DNA of 64,000 nucleotides from Acidihalobacter prosperus. GTDB taxonomy: Bacteria; Pseudomonadota; Gammaproteobacteria; DSM-5130; Acidihalobacteraceae. Below, piece after piece: positions 28,177-37,493 of this stretch. The DNA lies in contig NZ_JQSG02000003.1 in the NCBI RefSeq assembly GCF_000754095.2, positions 609,397 through 673,396 of the forward strand. The letters are read 5' to 3'. The notes beneath the pieces are model-generated. The model was not told the origin of the DNA. It saw only the letters and a program-made list of their open reading frames with translations, and searched no databases. Position 1 is the first letter of the stretch. Every line of letters begins with the position of its first letter. A program made the translations under genes and the position numbers.

Positions 28177-28991
28177 CCGCCCGCGCCGTACCCGTGCTCA
28201 TGTACCACCATGTCACGCCCCGCCCCGGACTGGTCACCGTATCGCCGGCGACCTTCGAGGCGCACATGACGCAGCTCGCGCGCAGCGGCTACCGGACGAT
28301 CACCGCCGACGAACTGCTCGCCTTCATGCAGGGCCGCGCCACACTCCCGAAACGCAGCGTGGCGATCACCTTCGACGACGGCTACCTCGACAACTACGTG
28401 CACGCCTACCCGGTGCTCAAGCGCCTTGGGCTGCACGCGATCATCTTCGCCGTCACCGGCTGGATCGGCGACGGACAGCCGCGTCCGCACGCGGGCGGCT
28501 GGGAAGACCTGCCCGACTGCCCGGACCACCGCACCTGCAAGCGCCTGATCGAGGCCGGCGAAGCCGACCGCGCGATGCTGCGCTGGTCCGAGATCGAGGC
28601 GATGAGCGCCGACGGCACGGTGGAATTTCACTCCCACAGCCACGGCCACGTGCGCTGGGACCAGCTGCACCCCGACCCCGCCGCGCGCAACGCCGCGCTG
28701 CGCGAGGACCTGGAACGCTCGCGCGCGACCTTGGCCGAACGACTCGGTCTCAACGATCGCCATCTGTGCTGGCCCTGGGGCCATATCGAAGCGGAATATC
28801 CGACGCTCGCCGCCGGCCTCGGCTTCCAGGCCCAGTACAGCGTGATCCGCGGCACCAATCTGCCCTTCGACAACATCGCCGCCATCCGCCGCATCGACAC
28901 CAAGGAACGTCCGGGCAGCTGGCTCGCCCGCCAGCTCTTCATCTACCGCTCGCCGCGGCGGGCCAGACTCTACCTGGCGCTGCGGCGCTGA
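28173..28991 (+). CDS. Polysaccharide deacetylase family protein
   Basis: 272 residues. NodB-type motifs: PVLMYHHV at the start, VAITFDDGYLDN (catalytic Asp and metal Asp) and EFHSHSHGHV (His pair). It should remove N-acetyl groups from a sugar. Being within the LPS glycosyltransferase operon suggests the core or an attached sugar as substrate (inference). No signal peptide is visible. Confidence 0.85.
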   Translation: MTARAVPVLMYHHVTPRPGLVTVSPATFEAHMTQLARSGYRTITADELLAFMQGRATLPKRSVAITFDDGYLDNYVHAYPVLKRLGLHAIIFAVTGWIGDGQPRPHAGGWEDLPDCPDHRTCKRLIEAGEADRAMLRWSEIEAMSADGTVEFHSHSHGHVRWDQLHPDPAARNAALREDLERSRATLAERLGLNDRHLCWPWGHIEAEYPTLAAGLGFQAQYSVIRGTNLPFDNIAAIRRIDTKERPGSWLARQLFIYRSPRRARLYLALRR

Positions 28992-28996
28992 GGCGG

Positions 28997-30115
28997 ATGC
29001 GCGTCCAGCCCCTCACCGACCTGCTCTACCTCGGCCTGCGCGCCGCCCACGCGCTCGGCCGCCACCCGCGTCCCGCGGCGGACTTCGCGCCCGCGGCGGT
29101 GAACACCCTGCTCGCCGTCTCCACCACCGCGCTCGGCGATACCGCGATGAGCACCGCCGGCATCCACGCCCTGCGCGCGCGCTACCCCGAGGCCCGTCTC
29201 GTCGCCCTGCTGCACCCAGCCACCGGTCGTCTGCTGGACGGTCACCCGGACATCGACGAACGGATCTTCTACAGCGGACGCTACGGCGATTTCGCGCGTA
29301 CCCTGGGCGCACTGCGCAGGCTGCGCCCCGACGCCGCGGCGGTGTTTCACGGCAACGAACCGCAGATGACGCCACTGCTGTCCCTCGCCGGCATTCCCTT
29401 CATCTTCAAGCTGCCCAACACCAGCCGTAATCGCTTCCTGCTCAGCAATGCCGAGCCGCGATTGACCTGGCAGGACCTCGGCCATGGCCTGCGCCAGCGC
29501 CTCGCGGTAGCGCATCTGGCCGGCGCGGACAGCGACGATCCGCGCATGCACCTGCCGGTGCACGGTGCGGCGCGAGAAGCGGCCCGGACCGTTCTCGCCG
29601 CACACGGCTTGGTCGCGGACACGCCGCTGGTCGGGCTGCAGACCGGCGCCTCCGAACCCCATCGCGCCTGGCCGGAACGACACTATGTCGCGCTCGGGCG
29701 TACCCTCGCCGCACGCCGACCCGGTCTGCGCCTGGTGCTCACCGGCTCGCCGGCCGAGGCCGCGCGTTGCCGCCGCATCACCGAAGGCATCGGCGAGGCG
29801 GCGGTCGATCTTGCCGGGACGCTGGGGCTGGACCGCCTGCCCGCGCTGATCGAGCGCCTCGACGTGCTGGTGACCGGCGACACCGGCCCGATGCATGTCG
29901 CCATCGCGGTCGGCACGCCCACCGTCTGCCTGTTCGGCGCCTCGGACCCCGCCGGGGCCGGCCCGCTCTACGACCTCGACCGCCACACCGTGCTGACCGC
30001 TCCCTGGGACGCGACGGCACGCACCCTGCCCGAACCCATGTCGCGCATCGGCGTCGATGCGGTGGCCGCCGCGGTCCTGGCCCGGCTGGACCGGCGCGCC
30101 GCGACCGGCACCTGA
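28997..30115 (+). CDS. GT9 heptosyltransferase-family protein
   Basis: 372 residues. GT9 marks: LLAVSTTALGDTAMSTA, GLQTGASEPHRAWPERHY and VTGDTGPMHVAIAVGTPTVCLFGASDP. A third GT9 gene in this locus; exact position of the heptose it adds cannot be read from sequence. Starts six bases after the deacetylase stop. Confidence 0.82.
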   Translation: MRVQPLTDLLYLGLRAAHALGRHPRPAADFAPAAVNTLLAVSTTALGDTAMSTAGIHALRARYPEARLVALLHPATGRLLDGHPDIDERIFYSGRYGDFARTLGALRRLRPDAAAVFHGNEPQMTPLLSLAGIPFIFKLPNTSRNRFLLSNAEPRLTWQDLGHGLRQRLAVAHLAGADSDDPRMHLPVHGAAREAARTVLAAHGLVADTPLVGLQTGASEPHRAWPERHYVALGRTLAARRPGLRLVLTGSPAEAARCRRITEGIGEAAVDLAGTLGLDRLPALIERLDVLVTGDTGPMHVAIAVGTPTVCLFGASDPAGAGPLYDLDRHTVLTAPWDATARTLPEPMSRIGVDAVAAAVLARLDRRAATGT

Positions 30116-30121
30116 ACCGCC

Positions 30122-31222
30122 GTGCGCATCCTGCTCGTCACCGACCTCTACCGCGGCAGCGACCACTCCGCCGTGGAAGCGATCTTCGGACGCCGTCTGG
30201 CCGGTCTCGCCCAGGTCGAGCGGGTCTATTTCGACCGCGAGGCGACGCGCGCCCTGCGCGAGGACGGGACGATCACCCTGCCCCACGCCTGCCGGCGCCG
30301 TGGGCTGGCCGATGCGCTGGGCGGTCTCGTCGACCTCGGGGATTATGACTGGATCGTGGTGCGCAACCTCTTTCCCGCGCTCGCAGCGATGCTGCGCGCG
30401 CGCAGCGGGCACGGCCCGCGCATCGCCTTCTGGGACTCCTTCCCGCATGCCTACCGGCGCTATCACGAATCCCGCGTAACCGGCCGCGCCAGGCTGCGCA
30501 AGGCGCTGGAATACCGCTGGCGCGCGCGCGCGGAGGCGCGGCTGATTGCCCGCTGCGATGCCTATCTGCCGATCACAGACACCCACCGCCGCCTGTTCCA
30601 CCCGGCGCTTAACGTGCCCAGCCACCCACTGCCGCTCGGCTTCGACTTCGCCGGCCTCGGCCTGCCCGCACGCCCGCCGCGCAGCGGTCCGATCCGCTTC
30701 GTCTACGCCGGCACCATCGACCGGCTGCGGCGCATGGATACGGTGCTGGCGGGCTTCGCCGCCGCCCGCGGCGACTATGAGCTGCACCTCTACACGCCGC
30801 TGGACGAGGCCGGGCGGAAACGCCTCGGCCTGCCGAACGATCCGCGCTTCGTCTATCACCCGCCGGTACCGCGCGACGCGCTGCTGCGCCGCCTCGCCGA
30901 GGCAGACGTGGGCCTCGGCCTGATCCCGCCGCTGCGCCTTTACCTCGGTTCGTCGCCGACCAAGACCTTCGAATACTACGCCGCAGGCATCCCCGCCCTG
31001 CTCTCGGAGCTGCCGGACTACCGCGCGGTGTTCGACGAGGAGGCTGCCCTGTACTGCCCCTTCGACGAGGCGGGCATCGCCGCAGGCGTGGAACGCGTGC
31101 TGACCCTCGGTCGCGATCCGTTGGACGCGATGGGCGAACGCGGGCGGGAAGCGGTACGCGCGCAGCGCGACTATGCGCACCTCGGCGAGGCCCTGCTTCA
31201 GTTCCTCGCCGAACTGGGTTGA
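30122..31222 (+). CDS. Glycosyltransferase (GT4-like)
   Basis: 366 residues starting at GTG 30122. GT-B fold signs: MRILLVTDLYRGSDHS at the N-terminus, IRFVYAGTIDRLRRMDT and, at the donor side, PPLRLYLGSSPTKTFEYYAAGIPALLSELP. Last gene of the plus-strand run; its 3' end overlaps the convergent gene by 25 bases. Confidence 0.78.
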   Translation: MRILLVTDLYRGSDHSAVEAIFGRRLAGLAQVERVYFDREATRALREDGTITLPHACRRRGLADALGGLVDLGDYDWIVVRNLFPALAAMLRARSGHGPRIAFWDSFPHAYRRYHESRVTGRARLRKALEYRWRARAEARLIARCDAYLPITDTHRRLFHPALNVPSHPLPLGFDFAGLGLPARPPRSGPIRFVYAGTIDRLRRMDTVLAGFAAARGDYELHLYTPLDEAGRKRLGLPNDPRFVYHPPVPRDALLRRLAEADVGLGLIPPLRLYLGSSPTKTFEYYAAGIPALLSELPDYRAVFDEEAALYCPFDEAGIAAGVERVLTLGRDPLDAMGERGREAVRAQRDYAHLGEALLQFLAELG

Positions 31223-32307
31223 TCGGCCTCACTCGCCGTCCCGCTGACCGGCAAAATGCGTGCCTCGAAGGCTTCGATCACCCGTCCCCAGGTATAGCCG
31301 CGGGCATGCTGCAGCGACGCCTCGAACATACGCTGTGTGGCACCGTCGTCGTTGAGGATGCGGCGCATGCAGCGATAGACCGATTCGGGATCGTGAGGCT
31401 TGCACAACAGGCCATTCACGCCATCGACGATGATTTCCTCGTTGGCCGTGCCGAGCGAGCCGATGGAGGGAATACCGCAGGCGTTGGCTTCGAGATGCAC
31501 CAGGCCGTAGCCCTCGAAGGCGTCGTGGGTGTTGACCGAGGGCAATACATGACAGAGACAGCGGGCGTAATAGCCAAGCAGTTGTTCGTGCGTCACGACG
31601 CCGGTCTTGATCACCTGCGCGTCGATGCCCAGTTCGGCAATCCGCCGCGTATAACGCTCGCTCGGGCTGCCGACCAGGTACAACCGCGCCTCGGGGTACT
31701 CGGTGACCAGTCGCGCGAAACCGTCGAGCAGATCGTCGACACCCTTGCGCGGTTTCTGCGCGCCCACGAAAAGGAAAGCCGACTCCTTTTCGACCTCTGG
31801 CAGCGGACGGTAGGTCTCGGTGTTGACACCCCAGGGCACGATCTCCAGCGGCCCGCGGTACCAGGCCCGCGCCTTGGCTGCGGTGAAGCCGCTGGGCACG
31901 ACCAGCATGTCGACCGCGCGCGCGGCCCAGCGATTCGGCCAGCGCCATCGACCACGGATGAAGGGGTAGTAGATATAGGTCCCCTGTCCGATCAGCACCA
32001 GACGCGGGATGCCGAGACGGCGCTTGAGCCGCGCGGCAAGCGGGAGATGCGGCTCGATCGCGCACACGATCACGTCGAAGCGTTCGCCTGACAGGCATCG
32101 CACGATGCTGTCGGCATCGCGGCGCAGCGCGCGCGGCGTCCTGTAACCATTGGAGGTGATCAGGTCAAGCCCGGAGTTCTGCGCATCGCCCTGCTCGGAC
32201 AGCACCGTCACGCGGTGGCGCTCGCGCAAACGCACGACCAGCTCCAGGGCGACGGTCGCCCAACCGTTGCGAGTGCTGAATTCGTTGGTGATCAGCAGGA
32301 TATTCAT
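31198..32307 (-). CDS. GT4 glycosyltransferase
   Basis: 369 residues. N-terminal MNILLITNEFSTRNGWATVALELV, then SAFLFVGAQKPRKGVDDLLDGF and the EX7E-type donor segment AFEGYGLVHLEANACGIPSIGS. Convergent with the plus-strand operon and first-transcribed genes lie upstream (32332 onward), so it is the last gene of the minus-strand LPS-core run. Confidence 0.85.
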   Translation of the reverse strand: MNILLITNEFSTRNGWATVALELVVRLRERHRVTVLSEQGDAQNSGLDLITSNGYRTPRALRRDADSIVRCLSGERFDVIVCAIEPHLPLAARLKRRLGIPRLVLIGQGTYIYYPFIRGRWRWPNRWAARAVDMLVVPSGFTAAKARAWYRGPLEIVPWGVNTETYRPLPEVEKESAFLFVGAQKPRKGVDDLLDGFARLVTEYPEARLYLVGSPSERYTRRIAELGIDAQVIKTGVVTHEQLLGYYARCLCHVLPSVNTHDAFEGYGLVHLEANACGIPSIGSLGTANEEIIVDGVNGLLCKPHDPESVYRCMRRILNDDGATQRMFEASLQHARGYTWGRVIEAFEARILPVSGTASEADQPSSARN

Positions 32308-32331
32308 GTCGATCTGCGGTCAGCCCGCCGT

Positions 32332-33396
32332 TTAGCGGGACATCAGTTCCGAGAAAGCCACAAGCACCGCATCGACATCGACATCGCTGACGTCGCGGGC
32401 CGGCGTCTGCAGCAGGCGGTAATCCGTGGCCCAGGGATGCCAGCGCACCGGATCGGTGGCGCCGAACAGGCAGACGATGGGCCGCTCCAGCGCCGCGGCG
32501 ATGTGCATCGCGCCGCCGTCGCTGCAGATCACCCGGTCGCACAGCGAAAGCCCCGCGATCAGCTCGGCGAGTCGCTCGGTGCGGCAGGGGGTGAGCAGAT
32601 CCGGGCCCAGCACGGCGGCGAGATGATCCGCCTTGTCGTCGTCGCCGGGATGGAAACGGTCGTCCGGCGCACCCGGCGACCAGAACAGCAGGAAGTGCGC
32701 GCCGTGTGCCTCGTGCAGGCGCCGCGCGAGTTCGACGAAGCGCTCCACCGGCCAGCGGTTGGAGGGCTTGCGTGCGCTGACGTGCAGCCCGACCAGCGGC
32801 CTGCCGGCTGCCGCGGCGGGCAGGCCCGTACGGATCGCGTCGGCAAGCACCGCATCGGGCGCGAGCCGGGCGGCCGGCGGCGGCCCCTCGATGCCGAAGG
32901 GCGCGAGCAGGCGGAAGATGTCCTCGACCTCGTGCATACCCGCGCCGCTGCCGTAGGGTACCGGCGTGTCGATGGCGCCCGCACCGCGCCGCCCAGGCTC
33001 GGTGAAACCGACGATGTGGCGCGCCCCCAGCGGACGCGCCAGACGCAGCGCCCGCGGCAGGAAGTGCGCGCCGCCGAGAACGGCGTAATCGAAGCGCTCG
33101 CGACGCAGGTGCAGGGTGAGCTTGATGCGCCGCCAGTACACCCCCGCGACGCTCTCGCCGTCCTCGCGATGCTTGGCCTTGGTGTAGGCGTAGACCGCAT
33201 CGAGGTCGGGGTGACCTGCCAGCACGTCGCGGTTGTAGCTGTTGACCAGCGCGGCGATGTGCGCCTCCGGGTAGCGGCGCCGCAAGGCGGTAATCATCGG
33301 CAGGGTGCAGACCAGATCGCCGATGTTGTCGCGGCGGATGACCAGGATGCGCGGGCGGGTCGGCACGTCGAGGGTGGGCATAGCTATATCTGACAT
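32332..33396 (-). CDS. GT9 heptosyltransferase-family protein
   Basis: 354 residues from the ATG at 33396. RILVIRRDNIGDLVCTLPMI, GLHVSARKPSNRWPVERF and CSDGGAMHIAAALERPIVCLFGATDP are GT9 signatures. A fourth GT9 gene; it lies nine bases downstream of the WaaE-like gene. Confidence 0.82.
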   Translation of the reverse strand: MSDIAMPTLDVPTRPRILVIRRDNIGDLVCTLPMITALRRRYPEAHIAALVNSYNRDVLAGHPDLDAVYAYTKAKHREDGESVAGVYWRRIKLTLHLRRERFDYAVLGGAHFLPRALRLARPLGARHIVGFTEPGRRGAGAIDTPVPYGSGAGMHEVEDIFRLLAPFGIEGPPPAARLAPDAVLADAIRTGLPAAAAGRPLVGLHVSARKPSNRWPVERFVELARRLHEAHGAHFLLFWSPGAPDDRFHPGDDDKADHLAAVLGPDLLTPCRTERLAELIAGLSLCDRVICSDGGAMHIAAALERPIVCLFGATDPVRWHPWATDYRLLQTPARDVSDVDVDAVLVAFSELMSR

Positions 33397-33404
33397 GACG
33401 ATTC

Positions 33405-34163
33405 CTAGTCGGTGCCGCGCCGCCGGCCGGCCACCAGATCGAGGTGCTTGAGAAACGAGGCGAAGCAGCCTAGCAGAATGTGCGCGAGACCGGGGAGGCC
33501 GTCGAGGAAGCCTAGCCTGATCACGTAGAACTTGACGAAGCGCAGCCCCGGACTGACGACCGCGCGCACCCAGGAGGAGCCGCCGCCCGCGGCGCGCACC
33601 CTTTCGGCCTGCAGGTGGGCGTAGCGTGCCTGCTTGGCCGCGTATTCGGCGACCCCGTACTCGGATTCGTGCAGCAGATCGCCCGCGAGGGTGATGACGG
33701 GATCGTCGGTGAGCACGGTTTCGTGCACCGCATCCTCGCTCCACTCGGCGTGATCGCGGTGAAACAGGCGGATGACGTAGTCCGGATAGCCTTCGCCGTG
33801 GCGCAGCCAGCGCCCCATGAAGCGGTTGCGCCGGGCGATGCGGCAAACCATCGCCTTGGGTTCGGTCAGCGCCCCCTCGATGCTCGCACGCAGAGCCTCG
33901 GAAACGCGTTCGTCGGCATCCACGCACAACACCCAGTCGTGCAGGGCCTGATCCACGGCAAAACGCTTCTGAGGGCCGAAGCCGGCCCAGTCGTGATGTA
34001 CCACGCGGATGCCGCGGCCCTCGGCGATGGCCAGGGTGCCGTCGGTGCTGCCGGAATCGACGATCAGGATTTCGTCGGCGAAGTCGAGGCAGTCGAGGCA
34101 GGCACCGATACGCGCGGCCTCGTTGTGGGTGATGATGACGGCCGAAAAAGGTTCACGCGCCAC
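33405..34163 (-). CDS. GT2 glycosyltransferase, WaaE/KdtX-like
   Basis: 252 residues, GT-A fold: SAVIITHNEAARI, EILIVDSGSTDGT and VLCVDADERVS (DXD). The RRNRFMGRWLRHG segment and HESEYGVAEYAAKQARYA are those of the WaaE family, which adds glucose to the first heptose of the core. It overlaps the 3' end of waaC by 11 bases. Confidence 0.85.
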   Translation of the reverse strand: MAREPFSAVIITHNEAARIGACLDCLDFADEILIVDSGSTDGTLAIAEGRGIRVVHHDWAGFGPQKRFAVDQALHDWVLCVDADERVSEALRASIEGALTEPKAMVCRIARRNRFMGRWLRHGEGYPDYVIRLFHRDHAEWSEDAVHETVLTDDPVITLAGDLLHESEYGVAEYAAKQARYAHLQAERVRAAGGGSSWVRAVVSPGLRFVKFYVIRLGFLDGLPGLAHILLGCFASFLKHLDLVAGRRRGTD

Positions 34164-35199
34164 CTGCCACCCCCCGTGGTCCGGCTGCCAGCAATGCGTC
34201 CAGTTCGCGCCAAACGCGCTCGGGGCCGAGCGTCGCGTAGCAGGCCGGCTGCACCGCGGCCTCGCCGCGATAACGGCACTCCCGCGCGAGGCAGGGCGAA
34301 CAGGGGAAATCCGCGGCCAGATGCACCTGCCGCTCGCCGAAGGTGCCGGTGCGGTCGGCGCGGGTCGCGCCGTACAGGGTCACCGAGGGCGTACCCAACG
34401 CCGCGGCCAGGTGCGCCAGCCCGGTATCGACCCCTACGACCGCGCGCGAAGCGCCGATCAGCGCGGCCAGCTCGCCCAGACCGCAACGCGGGAGTACCGT
34501 GGCCGCATCGCCGCCCGCCGCGGCCATGGACTCGGCACGCGCGCGCTCGGCCTCGCTGCCCCAGGGCAGCAAAATGCGATGCCCCGCGGCTGCGGCCATG
34601 GCCGTCAGTTCGCGCCAGTAGGTCTCCGGCCAGTGCTTGCTCGGCCAGGTGGTGCCGTGCAGAAACAGCAGGTCGCCTGCCGGCACGGGTGGCGCCGGCA
34701 GGCGGTCGCGCTGCAGGCCGTAGGACGCGGGGCTGTCCGGGGGCGGGTAACCCAGCGCAGCGGCCAGCAGCAGACGCGTGCGCACGACGGCATGCTGGTC
34801 GCGGGACACGCGCACCCGATGCGCGTAGGCCCAGGCGGCCAGCGGTTCGCGCGCCGAGGCGCGATCCAGCCCCCAGCGCGGGCCGCGGGCGAGCCGCGCC
34901 ACCCAGGCGCTCTTGATCAGGCCCTGGGCGTCGATCACGCGGTCGTATTCGCGCTCGCCCAGCCAGGCGCGAAATGCCCGGCGCTCGACTCGGGTGCCAC
35001 GCCAGTTGCGCCGCCAGCGGCGCAGGCCAGCGGGTATGACGCGGTCGACCGCAGGGTGCCAGGCGGGAATCTCGGCAAAACCCTCCTCCACCACCCAGTC
35101 GAAGCGGATGCCGGGCAAGGCGCGGAAGGCGTCGCTGAGCGCCGGCAGGGTATGGATCACGTCGCCCAGCGAGGACAGCTTGACCAGCAACACGCGCAT
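34153..35199 (-). CDS. waaC: LPS heptosyltransferase I WaaC
   Basis: 348 residues. Starts MRVLLVKLSSLGDVIHTLPALSDA, then FDWVVEEGFAEIPAWHPAVDRVIP, FLHGTTWPSKHWPE and VGVDTGLAHLAAALGTPSVTLYGAT, all diagnostic of WaaC, which adds the first heptose to Kdo2-lipid A. The ATG overlaps the waaF stop by ATGA. Confidence 0.94.
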   Translation of the reverse strand: MRVLLVKLSSLGDVIHTLPALSDAFRALPGIRFDWVVEEGFAEIPAWHPAVDRVIPAGLRRWRRNWRGTRVERRAFRAWLGEREYDRVIDAQGLIKSAWVARLARGPRWGLDRASAREPLAAWAYAHRVRVSRDQHAVVRTRLLLAAALGYPPPDSPASYGLQRDRLPAPPVPAGDLLFLHGTTWPSKHWPETYWRELTAMAAAAGHRILLPWGSEAERARAESMAAAGGDAATVLPRCGLGELAALIGASRAVVGVDTGLAHLAAALGTPSVTLYGATRADRTGTFGERQVHLAADFPCSPCLARECRYRGEAAVQPACYATLGPERVWRELDALLAAGPRGVAGGA

Positions 35200-36239
35200 C
35201 AGACGACCAGTGCGTCCAGCGCGCGCACCACGCGTTCGGGGTGCAGACCGCGCAGGCATTCGAGATGACCGAGCGGGCATTCGCGCTTGAAGCAGGGGCT
35301 GCATTCGAGACCGAGGCGCTCGATGCGCGCCCTGCCCGGCATGGCCAGCGGCGGGGTGAAGTCCGGATCGGACGAGCCGTAGACCGCCACCAGCGGACGT
35401 TCCAGCGCCGCCGCCAGATGCATCAGGCCGGAATCGTTGCTGACCACGGCGCGCGTCAGGGCCATCAGGTCGACGGCTTCGGTCAGCGTGGTCCGGCCCG
35501 CCAGGTTGACGCAGTCGGGGCCGGCGTCGCGGCAGACGACCTCGGCCATGGCCTTGTCGCGCTCCGAGCCGAACACCCACGACTGCCAACCCTGTGTGCG
35601 GTAGTGCCGGGCGACGGCGGCGAAATACTCGGGCGGCCAGCGCTTGGCCGGGCCATACTCGGCTCCCGGGCACAACGCCAGCACCGGCCGCGAGGCATCT
35701 AGCCCGAGCCGTGCCGCCGTCTCGATGGCGATGTCCCGGTCGACGTGCAGCGCGGGAAACGGCAGCGACTCGAACGCGGCCGACGCCCCCGGCGGCAGGC
35801 CCAGCGCGGCAAAACGCTGTATCGTGCGCGGCAATGCGCGCTTGTCCAGCCGGCGTCGGTCGTTGAGCAGTCCATAGCGATACTCGCCCAGAAAGCCGGT
35901 GCGGCGCGGGATCCCGGCAAACCACGGCACCAGCGCGGACTTGAGGCTGCTGGGCAGGATCACGGCCCAGTCGTAGGCCTCGGCACGCAGGCGGCGTCCA
36001 AGCCGGTAGCGCTCGCTCAGCCCCAGGCGCCCATGGCCCACAGGCTGCGGGATCGCCTGCCGCACTTCCGGCATGCGCGCCAGCAGCGGCGCGGTCCAGC
36101 CCGGTGCGAGCACGTCCATCACGAGCTCGGGGAAACGCGCGCGCAACAACTTGAAAAGGCTCTGGGCCATGATCATGTCGCCGACCCAGGACGGGCCGAC
36201 GATCAGGCATCGTTGGGGTTCGGCGGCCACCGCCCCCAT
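35199..36239 (-). CDS. waaF: LPS heptosyltransferase II WaaF
   Basis: 346 residues from the ATG at 36239. CLIVGPSWVGDMIMAQSLFKLL, ALCPGAEYGPAKRWP and VVSNDSGLMHLAAALERPLVAVYGSSDPDFTPPL are the WaaF signature. It adds the second inner-core heptose. First LPS gene of the minus-strand unit, after the zf-CHCC gene. Confidence 0.95.
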   Translation of the reverse strand: MGAVAAEPQRCLIVGPSWVGDMIMAQSLFKLLRARFPELVMDVLAPGWTAPLLARMPEVRQAIPQPVGHGRLGLSERYRLGRRLRAEAYDWAVILPSSLKSALVPWFAGIPRRTGFLGEYRYGLLNDRRRLDKRALPRTIQRFAALGLPPGASAAFESLPFPALHVDRDIAIETAARLGLDASRPVLALCPGAEYGPAKRWPPEYFAAVARHYRTQGWQSWVFGSERDKAMAEVVCRDAGPDCVNLAGRTTLTEAVDLMALTRAVVSNDSGLMHLAAALERPLVAVYGSSDPDFTPPLAMPGRARIERLGLECSPCFKRECPLGHLECLRGLHPERVVRALDALVV

Positions 36240-36255
36240 GCCGGCGCCCAGGACC

Positions 36256-36492
36256 TCAGCCCGCCTTGTAGGCGTATTCGGTCCCGCAGTACGGGCAACT
36301 GGCATGCCGCACGCCATCCGGCCCCGGCGCCATCTCGTCGATGGGCAGATAGACGCGTGGGTGCGAGCTCCATAAGGCACTACCCGGCATGGGGCAGTGC
36401 AGTGGCAGGTCGGTGTCGCTGACGGCCACGACGCGCGCGGCATTCGGCGTGCGGTATTCGCCCTGGTGGTCGGCGGTATGCGGGTTCGGCAT
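36256..36492 (-). CDS. zf-CHCC zinc-finger domain protein
   Basis: 78 residues. Ligand candidates are Cys33 (LHCPMPG), His44 (SSHPRVYLP) and Cys67/Cys70 (ASCPYCGTEY), the spacing of the zf-CHCC family (NDUFS6-like). Such small proteins often sit between ilvE and waaF in gammaproteobacteria; their role is not established. Start at ATG 36492. Confidence 0.85.
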   Translation of the reverse strand: MPNPHTADHQGEYRTPNAARVVAVSDTDLPLHCPMPGSALWSSHPRVYLPIDEMAPGPDGVRHASCPYCGTEYAYKAG

Positions 36493-36521
36493 CTTTATTA
36501 TCCCTGTTGGCTTCGTTCGCT

Positions 36522-37442
36522 TCAGACGTAGCTCAGCCAGTGATCGTAACCCGCATCGCGCCCCTGCACCACATCGAAGTACTGCTGCTGCAGGCGCTCG
36601 GTGATCGGCCCGCGCGAGCCGCTGCCGATGGCGCGGCCGTCCACCTCGCGGATCGGGGTGACCTCGGCGGCGGTGCCGGTGAAGAAGGCCTCGTCCGCGA
36701 TGTAGACCTCGTCGCGGGTGATGCGCTTCTCGCGCACCGGGATGCCGAAGGATTCCGCGAAGGCGAAGATGGTGCGGCGGGTGATGCCGTCCAGCGCGGA
36801 GGTGAGGTCCGGGGTGTAGAGGGCGCCGTCGTGCACGATGAACACGTTCTCGCCGCTGCCCTCGGCCACGTAGCCCTCGGTGTCGAGCAGCAGGGCCTCG
36901 TCGTAGCCGCAGGCGGTGGCGTCCTTCACCGCCAGCATGGAATTCATGTAGCTGCCGTTGGACTTGGCGCGGCACATGGTGACATTGATGTGGTGACGGC
37001 TGAACGAGGAGACCTTCACGCGGATACCGCGCTCGAGGCCTTCCTGCCCGAGATAGCTGCCCCAGGGCCAGGCCGCGACCATGCAGTGCACCTTCAGGTT
37101 CTGTGCGTGCAACCCCATGCTCTCCGAGCCGTAGAAGCACATCGGCCGGATATAGGCGCTGTCGAGCTTGTTCTGGCGCACGACCTCGATCTGGGCCTGC
37201 GAGATCAGCTCGGGGTCGAAGGGAATCTCCATGCCGAGGATCTTGGCCGAGTTGAACAACCGACGGGTGTGATCCTCGAGACGGAAGATCGCCGGCCCGC
37301 GGGGGGTGCGGTAGGCGCGTACGCCCTCGAACACGCCCATGCCGTAATGCAGGGTATGGGTGAGCACGTGCACCTTGGCCTCGCGCCAGGGGACCATCTC
37401 GCCGTCGAGCCAGATCAGACCGTCGCGGTCGGCCATCGTCAT
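36522..37442 (-). CDS. ilvE: Branched-chain amino acid aminotransferase IlvE
   Basis: 306 residues; AGGAGA precedes the ATG at 37442. Fold-type IV PLP enzyme with the Schiff-base Lys in CRAKSNGSYMNSM and the typical GLIWLDGEMVPWREAKVHVL and GSGENVFIVHDG segments. Last step in Ile, Val and Leu synthesis. Confidence 0.96.
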   Translation of the reverse strand: MTMADRDGLIWLDGEMVPWREAKVHVLTHTLHYGMGVFEGVRAYRTPRGPAIFRLEDHTRRLFNSAKILGMEIPFDPELISQAQIEVVRQNKLDSAYIRPMCFYGSESMGLHAQNLKVHCMVAAWPWGSYLGQEGLERGIRVKVSSFSRHHINVTMCRAKSNGSYMNSMLAVKDATACGYDEALLLDTEGYVAEGSGENVFIVHDGALYTPDLTSALDGITRRTIFAFAESFGIPVREKRITRDEVYIADEAFFTGTAAEVTPIREVDGRAIGSGSRGPITERLQQQYFDVVQGRDAGYDHWLSYV

Positions 37443-37493
37443 CGTTTTTCTCCTGTCATGTGCATCGTCGTTCGTGTTTGTGAATCGACGCCC

